In this document: piece after piece, positions 52,911 through 63,905 of the stretch
Position numbering within the stretch: the first letter of the stretch is position 1
Layout of the letters: every line of letters begins with the position of its first letter
Source of the DNA: Anniella stebbinsi
Lineage: Eukaryota; Chordata; Lepidosauria; Squamata; Anniellidae
Length of the DNA stretch: 64,000 bases
Assembly (NCBI GenBank): GCA_029215795.1
Contig: JARDYH010000004.1
Location: 37,080,001-37,144,000 of the forward strand
Reading direction: 5' to 3'
Program-made: the position numbers and the translations under genes
The notes under the pieces: generated by a model
Seen by the model: only the letters and a program-made list of their open reading frames with translations
Databases searched by the model: none
Told to the model about the DNA's origin: nothing

Positions 52911-55619
52911 CTCCACTTGCAAAAGCAGTTTTAGCTCCAGCCTGGTATAATTGCATTTTGTGAAAGTTGGTTTTGTGCATTCTGCTTCCATTTAAACATG
53001 AAACACAAAACAAAACCCTTCCCTTTTCCTTGATGATAAAATCTCAAGTTGTCTGTTAAACGTCATATGTGTAAACATTTGATTAGTCATTTCTCATGGG
53101 TAAGATTTGTAAAAATATGTCATGTAATTTTAATAGTAGATGCAATGTAAGGAGTCCAAGTGTTGATTTACTAACCTTTTTATTGGGCTGTCAGCAAAAT
53201 TAATGTTCTGTTTGCACAAAGCAGCAGCTCAGTCTTCTCATCTGCAGAGGCAGAGAAGGTTGGGATATTTGGTGAGCTGCCCTGACAACTGCAAAGTGCA
53301 CTGTATGTCAGACCCTGTCAGTAACCTGAGCATAATATGCACTTGGAAAGATTGCACTGTCTAAAAATAACCAAACTGGAATATCCCCACTGCTCAATTA
53401 TCAATGTAAGGGACGAAAAATATTGAGCATGCATGCAGCAGTGTGTTCCTTTAAGATGAATTTCCTATTTATTTTTTTAAAAAAATAGATCATACAAAAT
53501 ATTGTCTCAAAGAACCGTAGTGCACAAAGGATGAGCAAATAAGTAGCTGCTTCCAGATACATTGTGCAGGCACTAGTAATATATGAAAAGCAGTAATATA
53601 TAAAAACAACTTTAATTTCAATAAAGAAATGTTCCTATACTAGCATCCACAGAAGTTGTTTTAATGATCCACCAAAAATATAATCTCTTCCAGCTGCAGA
53701 AAGCTCTCCAAGTGATGGAAAACTGTCATGACAGCCAGGGCTCTTGAAGGCTTGCTAGTAACCCCAGCATTTCTGATGGGGTGCATGTGGGATACTATGA
53801 TTCTATGAATTCAGCCTACAGATTCTGCAATGGACTAGTACCTTGTAGGGAGAACAAATACTGCAGACTTACAAACCAGGTTTTTTTTTTTTAACCTTTC
53901 AGAATTGCATGCAAATTTAGTCATATGAAAACACAAAAGTTTACTGGAAAGGAAGCTTATAATATATATGTGCCATAAAAAAAATAACATTTTATACATG
54001 ATCACACTCTGCTGTATAGCACTGTTTTGTATGTGTGTGTGCTGAGCTAAGAAAAATTCGCAAAATATTATGCACCAGTTATGTAAATATTAGTGGACTT
54101 TTTTTGCATACTTTGTAAAAAGGGGATGGAATCTGTTTTATGTTGATGGACAACTAACTGAACACTTCTATAATAGGAAGACGCTGTCACTGAGGGGTGA
54201 GGGAGGGGTAGTTTTGCTATTGACATCTGTGGCTAACCAATACCCACAGTTGCCTCCCTGTCCCCCCATCCAATCATGTTGCTTAGGAGGAGGCATTGCA
54301 ATTATATAAAAAGAAAGCCTGTAGCACTACTCTTTCACAATGCGCTGAAGCTAACTGAACAACTTGGAAATGGGGAGGTTCCATCAGCTTTTCCTAGCAT
54401 CTTCCTAACTGGGGGCATTTTAAAGCCCCCTCTGCCCTTGTCCCACTAGTCCAGCATGGCCTGCTTCTGGGTGTGGTGGTGGGAGGGACTCTGAGGTGAC
54501 TTGGGGAGGCTGTGCACAACCTTACCTGTGAGTATAAAGTGGTTTCCAGTTCTGGTTCTTGTAAGAGGGAGAACTTTTCATTCAAGAGGCAGAAATGTAG
54601 GTGAGACATTCCTGCACTGGGCAAACACTACTACATAGATGGTCATTGCTACCAGCAATGCCACAGCAGATCTCCTGGGTTTGGGAGTGGAGAGAAGGAG
54701 ACATCTCTTTTGGTGTAACAAATATTTACAGAGCTGCCAGAGACCATGATATGTTTGGCAGAAGAGAGAAGATGCTTGTGGGGAAGAAGGTGGATTGTGT
54801 CCAAGCACAAAGCTTTCAGCTGCACTCAATTGTGCATGGATAGGGCCCGTATCCTAGTTCACATCTAGCTTAGTGGACGTTCAGATAAAAGGGAGTGCTG
54901 CTATTTGCACTTGACTGCAATGTCATGGGGGACACTGAACAAATTTGCTTAAGCCACTGTTATTGATAACTGAAGCTTGGATCCTGGGGATGTGACTGTA
55001 TTCAGTTGTTATAAATAGAAACAATACATGAAGTATAAGATTGCATAGAGATCATGCCAATTGGTATCTTTAACATGCAAAGCCCCTCGCTTTCTATTTA
55101 GCCTTGTTTTTGTCTGTATCCATCCCCCTATTGATGGTGGAATTAGTCAGCTGAAATTTGCCCCCATAGGAAACCTTGCCTGTAATTTTGTTTAGACCTG
55201 GTATGGCATGCTGGGATCTACATAGCCTGAAAGGCTCAAGGTATCATTTGCTGGGAACTATAATAGGGAGGAGTTCAGGGGGCAGGGATTAAAAAGCTGG
55301 ACTGCTGGGGCATCTGCTGCTTTTGGGGATGTGCCACAGCAAACACCTCCATTGCTTTTCATTTATACCCCTCCTGTTTAATCCCAGCACCTGCTTAGTC
55401 TAGATGGCACAAAACATCTGAAGCTAGCTAGCTAACTCCACTCTATTAGTTCAATTTAAAAGCCTTTTATTACAATCCTGGAAGGTTTCTGTATAGTTCT
55501 GCTCATTCTGCTATACCTCACTTTGTAGAGTTGGAGAAAGACAGCAGACTTTGCAGAACGTAGACGATAGTATGATAGAGAGAGTGTTGTCCGTAGAGTG
55601 CATGTCCATTCCACTATCA
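52911..55619. other. Long unrecognised stretch
   Basis: About 2.7 kb with no recognisable repeat and no supported frame. Some homopolymer runs (T run near 53881, A run near 53982). The opposing frames at 54394-54843 are shadows of each other. This is one of the longest repeat-poor parts of the window, so conserved non-coding elements, if any, could be sought here. Confidence 0.35.
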
Positions 55620-55735
55620 CAGCACTCTTGATGTGTGTGACTACAATTCCAATAATCTCCAATGGAAATGCTGACTGGGGATGATTAGAGTTGTGGCCAA
55701 ACACGTCTGGATGGCACCAACCTGAGGGAAGCTGC
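55620..55735. mobile_element. Family K palindromic repeat, decayed
   Basis: TGTGACTACAATTCCAATAA on the left; GATTAGAGTTGTGGCCAAAC and TGGCACCAACCTGAGGGAAG on the right. This matches the family K layout inside the inverted-duplication arms (15958-16063). Confidence 0.55.
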
Positions 55736-55844
55736 ACTACCACCTCTGTGCAGAGATCCATGTTCTCAGAAATGAGAGCCTCTTGCTGCAAATGATTGGC
55801 ATATATTGAAATGCATCTCAACCCCAAGTACCTTCCATATCAGA

Positions 55845-56190
55845 AGTGTGCTATGTAATTATAAAGGAGATAGCTTTCACCTGGCACCTAATTTACAAAC
55901 TTTTCAGTGCCAGGTTAAAATGTATCTTTTTTTCCCTTTTCTTTTTTAAATCCAGGCATTTTAATTTGTACTTCCTCTCCAACTGCTTCTGTAACCAAAA
56001 TTTTTGTTGCTGTTTCTGTATTATGCCATTGGATTTTAGTTTGATTGTGTTTATTATTATTATTATTATTATTATAATTATTATTATTAGTAGTAGTAGT
56101 ATTCATGGTTATTTATATTGTACACCTCCCTGGAATTGCTTGTGATGAATGGTGGTCCAGAAATGATTTAACTAAAGTAAAATGAATAAA
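55845..56190 (+). pseudogene. LINE 3' end with (TTA)n
   Basis: A LINE C-terminal remnant (ACACYFSVPG-like; TTTTCAGTGCCAGGTTAAAAT near 55900), a 3' UTR with (TTA)n at 56052-56095, and an AATGAATAAATAAAATAT tail. Same general LINE class as 40140-40605; heavily truncated. Confidence 0.65.
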
Positions 56191-56471
56191 TAAAATATAT
56201 GGTATTGCCTTGTGCATTTCCCTGCTTCACTCCAGATCATTGGTTGCTGCTGGTGGGATCCAGCAAATGCTTTGTATAATGAAATGAAGACCCAAGGGGA
56301 TTCAAACTACATGTTATGGATGGAGCGGGGAGCAGTAGAACAGAAGCTATCATTTTTAATGGCAGCAGTCCTGTGTTTATTGTAATATGTCAACCTGTCC
56401 TCAGGTGAACAGGTTTTGGAGAGGGCTTTGTTTTGTTATGTTTGTCATGTAGTAAGACATGACAAACTTGG
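56191..56471. other. Unrecognised stretch
   Basis: Nothing recognised. Confidence 0.3.
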
Positions 56472-56479
56472 CTGGAGAA

Positions 56480-56766
56480 GGGTGACCATATGAAATGGAG
56501 GCCAGGGCTCCTGTATCTTTAACAGTTGCATAGAAAAGGGAATTTCAGCAGGCATCATTTATATGCATGCAGCACCTGGTGAAATTCCCTCTTCATCACA
56601 GCAGTTAAAGCTGCAGGAACTATATTAGAATGACCAGATACAAAAGAGAGGAAGGGCTCCTGCTGCTTAAACTGTTGTGATGAAGAGGGAATTTCACCAG
56701 GTGCCCTTTTCTATACAACTGTTACAGATACAGAAGCCCTGTCCTCCTTTCCATACGGTTACCCTA
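56480..56766. mobile_element. Family A MITE, divergent copy
   Basis: Ends GGGTGACCATATGAAATGGA and GGTTACCCTA. Shorter than 320 bp because part of the right inner half is deleted after CACCAGGTGCCC. More diverged than other family A copies (CATCATTTATATGCATGCAG for the usual TCATTTGTATGCAATTAG). Flanked by CTGGAGAA (56472-56479) and CTGGAGAT (56767-56774). Confidence 0.8.
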
Positions 56767-56774
56767 CTGGAGAT

Positions 56775-57837
56775 TAGGGATGTGTATCATATCATTCCGA
56801 TGTCCGATAATGATACAATAATGGCATTATCAGACATCTGATTAACAACTTATATGAATTTCTTAAAGATTGTGATACGAACGTAACAGGGAGGCCCGGT
56901 CAACCAGCTGTCAGAACTAGCACAATCTTTAAGAAATTCATATAAAATCGAGGGTTTGAGCAATTGCTCTGATTTTTTTCACACATGAGTAGCCAGAACC
57001 CATCTTCAATGTCCCACAAGTTTCAAGTTTTTATCTTTAAAAATGAAGAAGTTACAGGGGTGGGTGGGGCTTTTGGGGGACCCCCTATAACTTTTTAATT
57101 TGAAAAGATAGAAACATGAAACTTTTTGGACATTGCAGATTGGATCTTGCTAGTCCTGGCTCCCCAAGTTTCATGTCATTATCATTTCAAATAAAAAAGT
57201 TATGCACACATTTCCCCCAATGCAAGCGTATGGGAAAAATACAGACAAGAAGTATTTTCACAGCACGGCGGCCCGGTCAACCAACTGTCAATAAAGTTGC
57301 ACGATGTTTTAAAAATTCATATAAAATCGAAGGTTGGAGGGAATGATCTGAAATTTAATATACATGTCTAGCACATGTTGCTACACATATGTGCCAAATT
57401 TCAGAACAATCCCTCTACCCCTGTATTTTATATGTAATTTTTAAACATCACTCACCTTTTTTGACAGATCTCTGAATGCACATTGTGAGCTGTCATTCTG
57501 AGCTGTCAGAAGTTAAACGATGTTTAAAAAATTCATATAAAATACACGGTTGGAGGGATTGTTCTGAAATTTAATACACATACTTAGGTATACCCCATAA
57601 GCACTGTGACCAAGTTTCAAGTCTGTAACATTTAAAATACCAAACTTTTAGGCCTTTCTGTCTCATAAATAAACTCTATAGGGCAAAATAGGGCTCTGAA
57701 TTAAATATCGGATATCCGATAATTAGTGGATATCCGATATGATTCGTTACAATAATCCTCCAATATAATCGGATCCCAAAAATTTTTAAAAGTGATTTCC
57801 GATAACGATATGATAATTTCGGGCGTGCGCACCCCTA
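56775..57837. mobile_element. Family C hAT-like element, 1063 bp, full copy
   Basis: Begins TAGGGATGTGTATCATATC and ends GGGCGTGCGCACCCCTA. Both ends hold clusters of CCGATAATGATAC / GATATCCGATAATT words. The interior has three degenerate repeats starting ATTCATATAAAAT (about 56936, 57315 and 57530) and two GGCCCGGTCAACCA blocks (56893 and 57266). Flanks CTGGAGAT and ATGGAGCT agree 6 of 8. The 76-codon frame and others show no transposase motif. Confidence 0.85.
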
Positions 57838-57859
57838 ATGGAGCTAACTTTGAGAGAAA

Positions 57860-58135
57860 AATGTGCACCTCTGCCATACCACTTTTTAGCTCTTTTAGAA
57901 TTGTTGTCTCTTTCCAGTTTCCAAATTTCTTAATACACTCCTGTGAGGCCTCTGTGTAAATGTGTGCATTAGGCAAAAATAACACCAAACTATGTGCACC
58001 AGGAGAAATGTGCACAGAAATGCTTGTGATTTTTTATGCAAACTTTTTAAAAATATATCAAAGTTCCAGGCAAATCGAACCTAAAATTGGAAAAATCTGA
58101 AAGAGGAAAAAAAACTGAAATTGACAGATGCATCC
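57860..58135 (-). mobile_element. Family G repeat, minus strand
   Basis: Reverse complement reads GGATGGATGCATCTGTCAAT at its start (58135 inward), TCAGATTTTTCCAATTTTAG and a GCACATTTCTCCTGGTGCAC stretch. This is the same order as the start of 60955-61385. Truncated at the left against family C. Confidence 0.6.
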
Positions 58136-58139
58136 ATCC

Positions 58140-58485
58140 ACAATTGGTTTTGGGGGACCACTTATCCCCTTTACGTGATTGAAAGCATGCTCAGCCCCAT
58201 TGGGTGCAGTGGAGGATCCAATAGGAATCTAACAAACTGGCCAATGGATGCCTTTATGGATTGGTAAGAGAGACTTATCTGCTCCCCTTTCCAAGGTATA
58301 AGGAGGGGATAGGCAGGCTCTGGCTGCTTGCCACAGTCACCTTCTTTCCCCTCCTCCTTCCCGTGAAATACACTCCGTAATTTTCCATGCATTACAGTTG
58401 GCTAACTCATTATTTGTGAGTTTTGATCACATTAAATAAGACTTGTTTGAAATCTCTTTCTATCTTTCCCTTCCCCTAACAAAAA
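58140..58485 (+). mobile_element. Possible LTR-like segment
   Basis: Two CCAAT-type words (CCAATAGG near 58219, CCAATGG near 58241), GGTATAAGGAGGGG near 58295 as a possible TATA box, and CATTAAATAAGAC near 58430 as a possible poly(A) signal. It ends in CCCTTCCCCTAACA, like the end of the solo LTR at 13124. No matching TG start or duplication found, so tentative. Confidence 0.3.
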
Positions 58486-59104
58486 CACAGTTGGCCTATT
58501 AATATGCCATCAGCTCCCCAGACTAAGAATATGTAGCATGTCGGAGATTGCAAAGAAGGTGCAAACAGAGCAATGTTACACTCTGGCAACCCTCCATTGG
58601 TGCAGAATCCCGTGTGGACCATATTCAGTTCAGCTGGAATAAACGAGAACTACCTTGTCATGCTCTAAACCCACCATGGGGCCTGAAAATTAGATATCAC
58701 TGCTATAAAGCATCTGGAATATCAACTGGCTGCACCTCATAATATGCTCACAATGTGAGTCAGTATATGATCCACATTTTGAAGCACACACATAGCACTG
58801 GGGAGAGTAGATGTTTTCCGTGTTGTCTTTTCACAAGATCCATTTTTGTCTCAAATCAAATCCTTCCCGTTGTAGTTAATAAATCAATGTTTTACTGCCT
58901 AAAATGTACATGCAGAGGTGGCAGGAAAGCATCCATTAGCAAAATCTGGTGATCACAACAGAGCTTCAAACATTCTTCTTTCAGCAACTTGCTAAGATCA
59001 TATATCCTGAGGCATATAATGCTGGAGAAACTCCCTCAGTTCTATTGCAAGAATAAAGAAAAGCATCCCTATCAATGATACAAAGATGGATTTGCTTCAT
59101 TATT
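58486..59104. other. Unrecognised stretch
   Basis: Nothing recognised. Confidence 0.3.
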
Positions 59105-59310
59105 ACTATAAGAACATAAGACAAGCCTTGCTGGATCAGTCCATCTAGTCCAGCATTCGGTACACACAGCGGCCATACAGCAGTCCACGGAAAGTCTACA
59201 AACATTACATGAATGCAAGAGCACCTTTCCACCCATGTTCCCCAGCAACTGGTGTACATAGGGATACTGTCTCTGATACCGGACGTAGCATTTGGCCATC
59301 AGGACTAGTA
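59105..59310 (-). mobile_element. CR1-like LINE 3' segment, minus strand
   Basis: AAGAACATAAGACAAGCCTT, GTCCATCTAGTCCAGCATTC, CCCCAGCAACTGGTGTACAT and CATCAGGACTAGTAAT align with 63690-63905 and with the start of 13735-14150. Truncated soon after the GACTAGTA landmark. Confidence 0.65.
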
Positions 59311-59608
59311 ATACTATACCTGGACTTAGATCTCAGTGAGGTTATCGACTTCTGTCTAGGCTGTACCACATCATAAATGGTAGTTTCCTGGTTGTACAGC
59401 TTTATTGTTGATTGACAGCTTTCAGACATGTAAAGCCCCATCTGTAGTATGAGGTTGTCCAGTCCAGACACTAGTTTACCATTTCTGTGATAATCAGTTT
59501 CTCCTAGCTGGTGAGATATGAAATTCTTCAGTGCCATACATAGCAAATAAATGCCTCAATATAATTTCCTGGAAACCTTTGAAACAATTAAAAATGCTAT
59601 GCATCCAA

Positions 59609-59645
<37 letters not shown>

Positions 59646-60306
59646 TATTTATTTATCACCCGCCTCTCCCAACGGATTGAGGCGGGGAACAACACCAAAC
59701 ACAAAATACAAAAACTGATTAAAATGTGTTCTTTCAGCTACTCATGGGAGAGATCCCCCTATTTTTTCCCATGGCCTTCAACAGCTTGGAGCTGAGGTTC
59801 AATAAGTGGGCATCGCAGATGTGTACAAAATGTCCTCCTGATTGACAATGCACCCTTTGTGTTGCCATTGTTTGCAGCCATGAAGCAAGAGAAAGACTCT
59901 GACCCAGAAGCTAAGGCTGTTTCTTGTAATTGCGCTCTCTCAATGGGGACCTTGAAGAGGGCCATATGCTTTGCACAGCAGGAAGAATGGCTGAATCCAG
60001 TGGAAATTTGGTTTCATTCTAGGAACCATTAACAAGTGTCAATATAAAAGAGACACTGTCTTTACCAAGTACATGAGGTGCTTGGGCTAAAAGTGGCCAC
60101 AGATGTTAGCACTGAGATGCACTAGAATAAAAATTGCATCACTTCATCAATGACACTTACTATTTCTTGTTAGCTTCTTGGTATTCTATGAATATTTCCC
60201 AATGTATCCATTTGGCACTTTGTGGAACAACTAAGAGCCCCTTCACATGAGTAAGAGAACCTGAGACTTTGGTCATGTGCAGCGACAACCCACCATTAAC
60301 GTCACC
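59311..60306. other. Mostly unrecognised DNA with (AAT)n
   Basis: (AAT)n at 59611-59645 followed by ATTTATTTATCACCCGCCTC and CAACGGATTGAGGCGGGG. That combination looks like another minus-strand LINE tail (59611-59700). The rest is unrecognised. Confidence 0.45.
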
Positions 60307-60716
60307 TAGGGATATATGAGAAACTTGTTTCCATTCGTTTTCAATCAGGATTTCCCCAGTTTGCACCTTCCAGGCCGAACATGGACTGAGGTGCACTCTG
60401 TGCTTCAAGTTTGTACATTTCTGTGCTGGCAATGTGATCCCCCCCCCAAAAAAAGTGTTCAAAACCATTGAAAAATGTGCACAAAAATGTGTACTTATGA
60501 AAATGTGCACAGATATGTTTTAATCAATGAGAGAAAAACATCCATTTCAAAGATGCATACAATTGAATGAGTATATTTGGAAATACGGACAAAACTACAC
60601 ATGGATTTTCATGTGAAAAGCTCACAATTTGATACGGACTTGAATCGGAACAGGCTTTGAGATGGAATTCGGAGAACTTTTGACAAGCTTGGATGTTGCT
60701 GATTTGTACATCCCTA
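60307..60716. mobile_element. Family F hAT-like element, copy 2
   Basis: TAGGGATATATGAGAAAC at the left and GATTTGTACATCCCTA at the right. Aligns throughout with 8357-8790, including the C-run near 60438 and the GCTCACAATTTGATACGGAC block. Flanking octamers do not match clearly. The 116-codon minus frame is chance. Confidence 0.7.
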
Positions 60717-60954
60717 GGGCTGCAGCCCTGACCTTGAGCAGCTCACCCTGCCCCCACCCATGCTCTCCATGCATTGGCATGAACACCTGAGTCAGGCAAA
60801 CCTTCATGTGTTGACTTTTATGCACAGAGCATTCCATCAAACCTGGAAGCACCATGTGCACCATGTAAGGAGATCTACATACAAAGACTTTCCCACCTCA
60901 GACACACCTGGAAATGTGTGAATGGCAGGGCCAGGGCCAGAATGAGCTGTATGT

Positions 60955-61385
60955 GGGGATGGATGAATCTGTCAATTTCAATTTTTCTCCATTTCTCATT
61001 TTTCCAATCTTAAATTCAGTTCATCTCAAACTTTGAGCATTTCTCCAGAATTAAGCTTGGTTCATTTCAAACTTTTTTTTTAAAGGTTCTCAGGAAAATT
61101 CCTAAACATTTTTGCATACATTTCTTTTAATAGTTGGATTTTTGTGTGCATGTTTGTCTAATATAAACATTTTTGTGAGCTATTTTCTTAACGTTATTTC
61201 CCCTAATAAATGCTTTTTGTACACATTTCCTTTATTGGAGAACTACATTGCAAAATTCAGAACAGTGTGAATTTTGAAGGATAACTGAGTTCCAACATGC
61301 ATTGTAGTTTAAAAGTGTGAAATTAGGCAAAATGTACCCTGAACTTATTTCTCCCCTATCCCTATGTGTGCATCCTTATCCCATG
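60955..61385 (+). mobile_element. Family G repeat, uninterrupted copy
   Basis: GGATGGATGAATCTGTCAAT start, CCATTTCTCATTTTTCCAAT, TGTACACATTTCCTTTATTG, GGAGAACTACATTGCAAAAT and GTGAAATTAGGCAAAATGTA near the end. It serves as the empty-site reference for the L1-split copy at 43810-46340. The class is unknown; termini are not clearly inverted. Confidence 0.7.
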
Positions 61386-61561
61386 AATGCAGCAAAAGTA
61401 TCATTTGTACATGGTTTGCCCCTACATATGAATAATGCATGTTAATAAATTTAGTGTTTATTTTGTTTTAGTTTCTTAATTTTGTAAATCACTTGGGGAT
61501 TTTTAAAAAAGAAAGATAAGAAAAGAAAAGGGAAATTATCTGAAATAAATGAATAGGTTAC

Positions 61562-63460
61562 TATTATTATTATTATTATTATTATTAATTGCATTTCTAT
61601 ACTGCCCCATAGCCAAAGCTCTCTGGGCAGTTTACATAAGGTTAAAACATTTAAAAAACAATATACAAAAAAATTAAACTGCAAAAACATACAAGATACA
61701 CATACATTTAAAACCACTATAATAACTTAAAAAGCAATAAGCCTAAAAAACAAAACAAAAAAAGATCCAGGCTCATCAGATGTCTCTAAATGCCTGAGAG
61801 AAGAGGAAAGTCTTGACCTGGCGCTGAAAAGATAACAATGTTGGCGCCAGGTGGGCCTCGTCAGGGAGATCATTCCACAATTGGAGGGCCACCACAGAGA
61901 AGGCCTTCTCCCTTGTTGCCGACCTTCGAGCTTCCCTCAGAGTAGGCACTCGGAGAAAGGCCTTAGATGTTGAACATAGTGTATGGGTAGGTTCTTGTTG
62001 GGAAAGGCGTTCCATCAGGTATTGTGGTCCCAGGCCTCTAAGGCTTTATAGGTCAAAACCAGCACCTTGAGTTGGGTTTGGAAACATATAAGCAGCCAAT
62101 ACAAGCAGGCCAGAGTAGGTTTTATATGCTCAAACCTTTTGGTCCCTGTTATCAATCTGGCTGCTACATTTTGCACAAGCTACAGCTTCCAAACTGTCTT
62201 CAAAAGCAGCCCCCCATAGAGTGGATTGCAGTAATCTAGCTTGGAGGTTACCAGGTTATCCCTGTCCAGATAGGGGTGTACCTGGGCCACCAACCAAAGT
62301 TGGTAGAAAGTACTCCATGCCACCGAGGCCACCTGAGCCTCAAGTGACAGAGATGGTTCTAGGGAACCCCCAAACTATGAACCCACTCCTTCAGGGGGAG
62401 TGCAACCCCATCCAGAACTGGTTGAACACCCTCCAGCCAGCCAGCAGAACCACCCATTAACAGCGCTCAGTCTTGTCTGGATTGAGTTTCAGTTTATTAG
62501 CCCTCATCCAGTCCATTGTCGCAGCCAGGCACTGGTTCAGCACATCTACAACCTCACCTGATGAAGATGAAAAGGAGAAATAGAGCTGCGTGTCATCAGC
62601 GTACTGATGACAACGCACTCCAAAATTCTGGATGACCACACTCAATGGTTTCATGTAAATGTTAAACAGCATGGGGGACAAGACTGACCCCTGTGGGATC
62701 CCATACTGTAGAGTCCACGGGGCTGAGCAATGTTCCCCAAGCACAACCTTCTGGAGCCGACCCACCAAGTAGGAGCAGAACCACTGCAATGCAGTTCCTC
62801 CCACACCCAACTCAGCCAGTCATTCCAGAAGGATACCATGGTCGATGGTATCGAAAGCCACTGAGAGATCAAGGAGAATCAACAGAATCACACTCCCCCT
62901 GTCTTTCTCTTGACATAGGTCATCATACAGGGCGACCAAGGCTGTTTCCGTACCAAAGCCAGTCCTGAAACCTGACTGAAATGGATCCAGATGATCGGTC
63001 TCATCCCAGAGAGCCTAGAGCTGGCTCGCAACCATCTGCTCAAGGACTTTGCCCAGGAATGGAACGTTTGCTACTCACCTGTAGTTATTATGTGCAGGGA
63101 AGATTTCTTCAGGAGCAGTCTCACAACCGCCACTTTCAGGCGGCCTTGGACCACTCCTTGTTACAAAGAGCATTAATCACTTCCCTGGCCCATCCCAGCT
63201 AGCTTTTATTAGCCAAGAGGGGCAAGAAGTCAATATGGAAGTGGTTGCACGAACCTGTCCAATCACCTTGTTAACGTCCTCAAGCTGTACCAACTGAAAC
63301 TCATCCAAGAAAACAGGACAAGCCTGTGCTCTGGATACCTCACTTGATTCACCTGTTATAATGCTGGAGTCTAAGTCCTGACAGATGCCAAAGATTTTAT
63401 TCTGGAAATGCCTAGCAAAGATATTACAGTGGACCTCAGATGGTTTTACCATTATAGAAT
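61562..63460 (-). pseudogene. CR1/L2-like LINE, longest copy, minus strand
   Basis: 5'-truncated LINE with most of the reverse-transcriptase domain. From 63460 downward: VNKVIGQVRATTS, a damaged NFRPVSN/PFLGK region, [19 protein letters not shown] (near 62960), [20 protein letters not shown] (near 62860), GIPQGSVLSPMLFNIYMKPL (near 62700-62650), the catalytic YADDTQLYFSF (about 62580-62610), RANKLKLNPDKTE (near 62480). Then the C-terminal part, FSVVALQLWNDLPDEAHLAP near 61860-61900, and a 3' end with AGAGAGCTTTGGCTATGGGG and (ATT)n at 61562-61588. An in-frame TGA replaces a Trp codon at 62820-62822; other frameshifts are present. Confidence 0.9.
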
Positions 63461-63554
63461 TTATGTCTAGCTAAAATGAGTCAATCCTGAATTTTCTCCA
63501 CAGAGCCAATTTAACATGTTCAGGCATGCAGCTTTTTAACTGGGAAGATGTGCA

Positions 63555-63650
63555 TTCCAGTCATAATTCTGCCAAGGACTGACCTGCTGTGCAATACTGG
63601 GGAAATCATTCTCTTTCATCCTCAGTTCTCTGTCTATAAAATGGTACCAA
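63555..63650 (+). mobile_element. MIR/CORE-SINE-like fragment
   Basis: TTCTGCCAAGGACTGACCTGCTG (in pieces), GGGAAATCATTCTCTTTCAT, CTCAGTTCTCTGTCTATAAA and ATGGTACCAATAATGTA follow the order of the MIR core and 3' region. Old and short. Confidence 0.5.
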
Positions 63651-63689
63651 TAATGTACTGTTATAGTCTGTGTTTAAAATTAGTGAATG

Positions 63690-63905
63690 ATTTCATAAGA
63701 ATATTAGAAGAGCCATGCTGGATCAAACTAAGAGGTGTTTGAGTCCAGCACTCTGTTCCCACAGTGACCAAACAGCTGTCAACTGGGAGCCTACAAGCAG
63801 GACATGAGTGAAACCGCAACCTCCTATCCATGTTCCCCAGCAACTGGTGTACATAAGCATACTTCCTCTGAATTATATAGCTATCAGGACTAGTAGCAAT
63901 ACTAT
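63690..63905 (-). mobile_element. CR1-like LINE 3' segment, minus strand
   Basis: TAAGAATATTAGAAGAGCCA, TGCTGGATCAAACTAAG, GTCCAGCACTCTGTTCCCAC, CCCCAGCAACTGGTGTACAT and ATCAGGACTAGTAGCAA in the order seen at 59105-59310 and 13735-14150. Confidence 0.7.

Noticed and set aside
58140..58485. Second solo LTR
   Set aside because: Kept only as a low-confidence feature: TG start and flanking duplication could not be found.
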